Positions 61,602-64,000 of a stretch of 64,000 bases of DNA are shown piece after piece; the stretch's first letter is position 1; the number at the start of each line of letters is the position of its first letter. The notes below the pieces were generated by a model that worked only from the letters and a program-made list of their open reading frames with translations, was not told where the DNA came from and searched no databases. Both the position numbers and the translations under genes were made by a program. The DNA is from Paenibacillus endophyticus (GTDB lineage Bacteria > Bacillota > Bacilli > Paenibacillales > Paenibacillaceae), in contig NZ_JACHXW010000003.1 of NCBI RefSeq assembly GCF_014192395.1, positions 239,054 through 303,053 of the forward strand, given 5' to 3'.

Positions 61602-62540
61602 TTATACTTTCTGAGCAGCCAAATCCAGCCACTCCATTTCTTCCTTCGTCAGCGCAATAAGCGAGCCCGCGTCGCAGGAATGAAGCTCTTCGATGGACTG
61701 CGCACCGATTAGCGCGCAGGTCGGAAACGGCTGATTAAGCACATACGCAAGCGCAATCTGGATCGCGCTGACGCCTTTTTGAGCAGCAAGCTGCTTCGCG
61801 CGCTCCAAGCGCTCCCAGTTATCGTCGCTATAAAATACGCGTACAAGATCGGCATTGTCACGAATTTCCGGCGAGAATCTGCCTGTAAAAAAGCCCCTCG
61901 CTTGCGAGGACCAAGATAACAGCGGAAACTGCTGCTGTTCATGCCAAGCGATTGTTTCTTCGTCCGCAGAAACACAGCCGGACCAGAATGGCTCGTTCGC
62001 TTTCGCAAGGCTTAGATTTGGGCTGCTGAACGTGAAGCCGACAAGCCCTTTGGCATCGGCATACGCATTCGCTTCTTGGATCCGCTGCCATGTCCAGTTC
62101 GATACCCCAATCGCCCGTACGCTGCCTGCTTGGATATGCTCGTTCAATATTTCGATAACTTCTCCCGCCGGTATGGCAGGATCGTCACGATGCAGCGCAT
62201 AAAGATCAATATAATCGGTCTGCAGCCGCGCGAGACTGTCTGTCAAATCGGCAAGAATCGCTTCCTTGTTCACGCGTGGACCGTTATGGTCATGATGTGC
62301 GCATTTGGTCAGAATGACCATATGCTCCCGATTTCCACGTTCCTGCATATACCGTCCAATAACTTCCTCGCTCTGTCCGCCGCAGTAAATATGCGCCGTA
62401 TCGACAGAGTTGCCGCCAATCGCTATGAAAGCATCCAGGTTTGCAGCCGCTTTCTCGTAGGAATGATGATAGAAATAATCCGAGCCCTTCATTAATCGGG
62501 ATACCTGCTTCGGGGAACCTTTAATTTGAATATATTCCAT
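61602..62540 (-). CDS. Aldo/keto reductase
   Basis: The 312-residue TIM-barrel oxidoreductase has the AKR tetrad: Asp and Tyr in VDTAHIYCGG (about 47-52), Lys in VILTKCAHHD (about 79) and His in LYALHRDDP (about 117). GVSNWTWQRI and the C-terminal ALIGAQSIEEL segment fit. AGAGGAGG lies upstream. It is 28 bp after the Gfo/Idh/MocA gene in the same direction, so they form an operon for sugar-derived substrate redox. Confidence 0.9.
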   Translation of the reverse strand: MEYIQIKGSPKQVSRLMKGSDYFYHHSYEKAAANLDAFIAIGGNSVDTAHIYCGGQSEEVIGRYMQERGNREHMVILTKCAHHDHNGPRVNKEAILADLTDSLARLQTDYIDLYALHRDDPAIPAGEVIEILNEHIQAGSVRAIGVSNWTWQRIQEANAYADAKGLVGFTFSSPNLSLAKANEPFWSGCVSADEETIAWHEQQQFPLLSWSSQARGFFTGRFSPEIRDNADLVRVFYSDDNWERLERAKQLAAQKGVSAIQIALAYVLNQPFPTCALIGAQSIEELHSCDAGSLIALTKEEMEWLDLAAQKV

Positions 62541-62568
62541 GTTATATAGCCTCCTCTATTAGATGCTC

Positions 62569-63570
62569 CTAAAGTGTAACTCTTGTGCGCGAATGAGCAG
62601 ATGCCAGACAAGCATCGATGACTCTCATATTGGCCAAAGCGTCTGCTGCGCCATATAGAATTGTCTGCTTGCCATGAATCGCATTCGCCATTTGATCCGC
62701 TTGCTCCGTATACGCGTTTACATGCGGCACCACAATTTCTTTGCGCTCGCCTTTAGCGCTCACATAGAAATTGCCGCTTCCCGGCTCGCCCGTTACGAAT
62801 GCGGAAGGAACCTCGATGATTCCCTCGTCTCCGAGTACCTCGAGCGGATTGCGGAATGCAGCCCACATGCCGCAGTCAAAGGTCAGTGAGACCGATCCGC
62901 CGAATTCAATCAAGCCAGAAGCCATCATATCGACATTGTCATGCTGCTCCGAGAACATAGCCTGAACCGTTACAGCCTCCGGCTCCTTGCCGAGAAGCAA
63001 GCGCGCCGCATTAATCGGATAGCAGCCGACATCGTACAATGAGCCGCCTCCCCATTCCTTGCGATACCTGACGTTTTCTTTGTGCCCCGCATTATTGAAA
63101 GTAAAGGCGCTGCGAATGCTTCTAACCTCGCCGATTCGCCCTTCATCGATGATGTTCTTGATCATCGCATAGCGCGGATGATATCTGTACATAAAGGCTT
63201 CGGATAAAAGCACGCCTGCCTTCGCTGCCGCTTCCGCCATTTCCGCCGCTTCTTTCTCTGTCAAAGCCAGCGGCTTCTCGCATAAAATATGTTTGCCCGC
63301 TTCCGCAGCGCGGATCGCCCATTCACGATGCAAATGATTAGGCAGCGGTATATAAATAACGTCGATGGCATCATCTTCAAGCAGCGCTTCATAGCTGCCG
63401 TATGCGGTTGGAATATTCAGCTCTTCAGCCGTTCGTTTTGCATTTTCTTCATCGCGGCTGGCAATGGCCGACGCCTCGTTCAACTCGGAGAGATGAAGAC
63501 CCGGTATTACCGCTCTTTTGGCTATGCCAGCGCAGCCCATAATGCCCCACTTCAGTTTTTTCGTTGTCAT
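62569..63570 (-). CDS. Gfo/Idh/MocA-family oxidoreductase
   Basis: The 333-residue NAD(P)-dependent dehydrogenase starts best at ATG 63570 with GAGGTGGC upstream; a GTG at 63582 lies inside that site. The Rossmann motif is WGIMGCAGIAKR, the catalytic Lys lies in HILCEKPLALTEKEA (about 94), and the substrate domain has KEWGGGSLYDVGCYPINAARL with its His/Asp-type residues. It oxidises or reduces a sugar or polyol. It is the first gene of the two-gene operon with the aldo/keto reductase and diverges from another AraC gene. Confidence 0.92.
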   Translation of the reverse strand: MTTKKLKWGIMGCAGIAKRAVIPGLHLSELNEASAIASRDEENAKRTAEELNIPTAYGSYEALLEDDAIDVIYIPLPNHLHREWAIRAAEAGKHILCEKPLALTEKEAAEMAEAAAKAGVLLSEAFMYRYHPRYAMIKNIIDEGRIGEVRSIRSAFTFNNAGHKENVRYRKEWGGGSLYDVGCYPINAARLLLGKEPEAVTVQAMFSEQHDNVDMMASGLIEFGGSVSLTFDCGMWAAFRNPLEVLGDEGIIEVPSAFVTGEPGSGNFYVSAKGERKEIVVPHVNAYTEQADQMANAIHGKQTILYGAADALANMRVIDACLASAHSRTRVTL

Positions 63571-63789
63571 TTCATCAGCCACCTCAAATCATTAATTTAT
63601 GACTATATTGTGATTCAAAGCACTTATGCGCAGCTGTCATTATTACGGTAGCAAGCCGTAGCCGTCCGTTATTCCACAAAAACCAAACGCTTATCTTGTG
63701 CTTGTTTTTAGTTTAATGTAGAATCCGCAAAAATAAAATGATATTATTTTGTTATACATTAAAACTATATTGTCATTGGAGTGCACCTC

Positions 63790-64000
63790 ATGCAAAGGCA
63801 AAGCCACCTGCTTACGCTGCCGAATAACCCATTCTTTTGCTTTCCCGAATCGGTCGGCAATTATTGGAGCCATCCAGAGCATTATTCCCTTCGTGAAGCC
63901 GGCTCTTTGAACAATTTTAACATCCATTATGTCGTTTCCGGCAAAGGCTATGTCGAATGGGATGGCAAGGTACACACGCTCGAAGCAGGAGAAGCCGTAT
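63790..64000 (+). CDS. AraC-family regulator, N-terminal fragment (cut by window edge)
   Basis: The frame begins MQRQSHLLTLPNNPFF at 63790 with GGAG nine bases upstream and runs off the window. The visible 70 residues form the N-terminal cupin-like strands of an AraC regulator (SLREAGSLNNFNIHYVVSGKGYVEWDGK). The helix-turn-helix lies outside the window. It diverges from the Gfo/Idh/MocA operon across about 220 bp of AT-rich promoter sequence, so it probably regulates it. Confidence 0.75.
   Translation, partial: MQRQSHLLTLPNNPFFCFPESVGNYWSHPEHYSLREAGSLNNFNIHYVVSGKGYVEWDGKVHTLEAGEAV

Overview
The window looks like the chromosome of a Paenibacillus-type, spore-forming, polysaccharide-degrading Firmicute. 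The grounds are an alpha/beta-type SASP gene with a sigma-G-like promoter, S-layer-homology (SLH) proteins, YesM/YesN two-component regulators beside an oligosaccharide ABC importer, many GH-family enzymes, FabV, roughly balanced GC, strong GGAGG ribosome sites and TTG/GTG starts. I see no rRNA, tRNA, CRISPR array, insertion sequence or prophage.

Layout. 1-856 is gene-free and repetitive: octamer tandem repeats and two copies of a 189-bp nested-palindrome element. 857-4058 holds an AraC regulator divergent from a GH4 alpha-galactosidase gene, then a cupin gene. 4083-14790 is a leftward four-gene operon: a small cohesin-like + SLH surface protein, an exported thioredoxin-like protein, and two very large secreted enzymes (GH127 and GH2), each ending in cohesin-like, FIVAR-like and type I dockerin modules. 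A GH51 arabinofuranosidase and an esterase follow, pointing to arabinose-rich plant polymers. 18-31 kb is mixed housekeeping and accessory content: aldo/keto reductase, NlpC/P60 hydrolase, an unusual DNA-ligase-like protein, SASP, FabV, cold-shock genes, CAP lipoprotein, HisC, SLH protein, GH2 beta-mannosidase with a divergent LacI regulator, and an HNH nuclease. 31-42 kb has a small membrane protein, nitrilase, LmrA/LmrB-like TetR-MFS pair, azoreductase, NarL-type two-component system, a divergent PRPP synthetase, DUF3891, chorismate mutase and a flavin monooxygenase.

41987-49761 is one leftward carbohydrate-uptake locus: GH30, YesM, YesN, binding protein, two permeases, and the C-terminal remnant of a GH42 enzyme. 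GH30 carries an in-frame stop and GH42 is only a tail, so both hydrolases are lost while transport and sensing look intact. The GH30 and binding-protein promoters share a TTGTCCAA/TGTCTAATT motif and cre-like sites.

50070-58453 encodes a giant DUF11-repeat protein (19 units, mostly alternating A and B types) that is split by a frameshift. The right end holds a PhyH dioxygenase/TIM-barrel pair, a frameshifted AraC gene, an aldo/keto reductase, a Gfo/Idh/MocA oxidoreductase and a truncated AraC gene: a sugar or polyol utilisation cluster.

The most novel-looking system is the 4-15 kb operon. It reads as a self-assembling, S-layer-tethered arabinose-polymer-degrading complex in which each enzyme appears to carry both a cohesin-like and a dockerin module. 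All functional statements are inferred from sequence reading alone.
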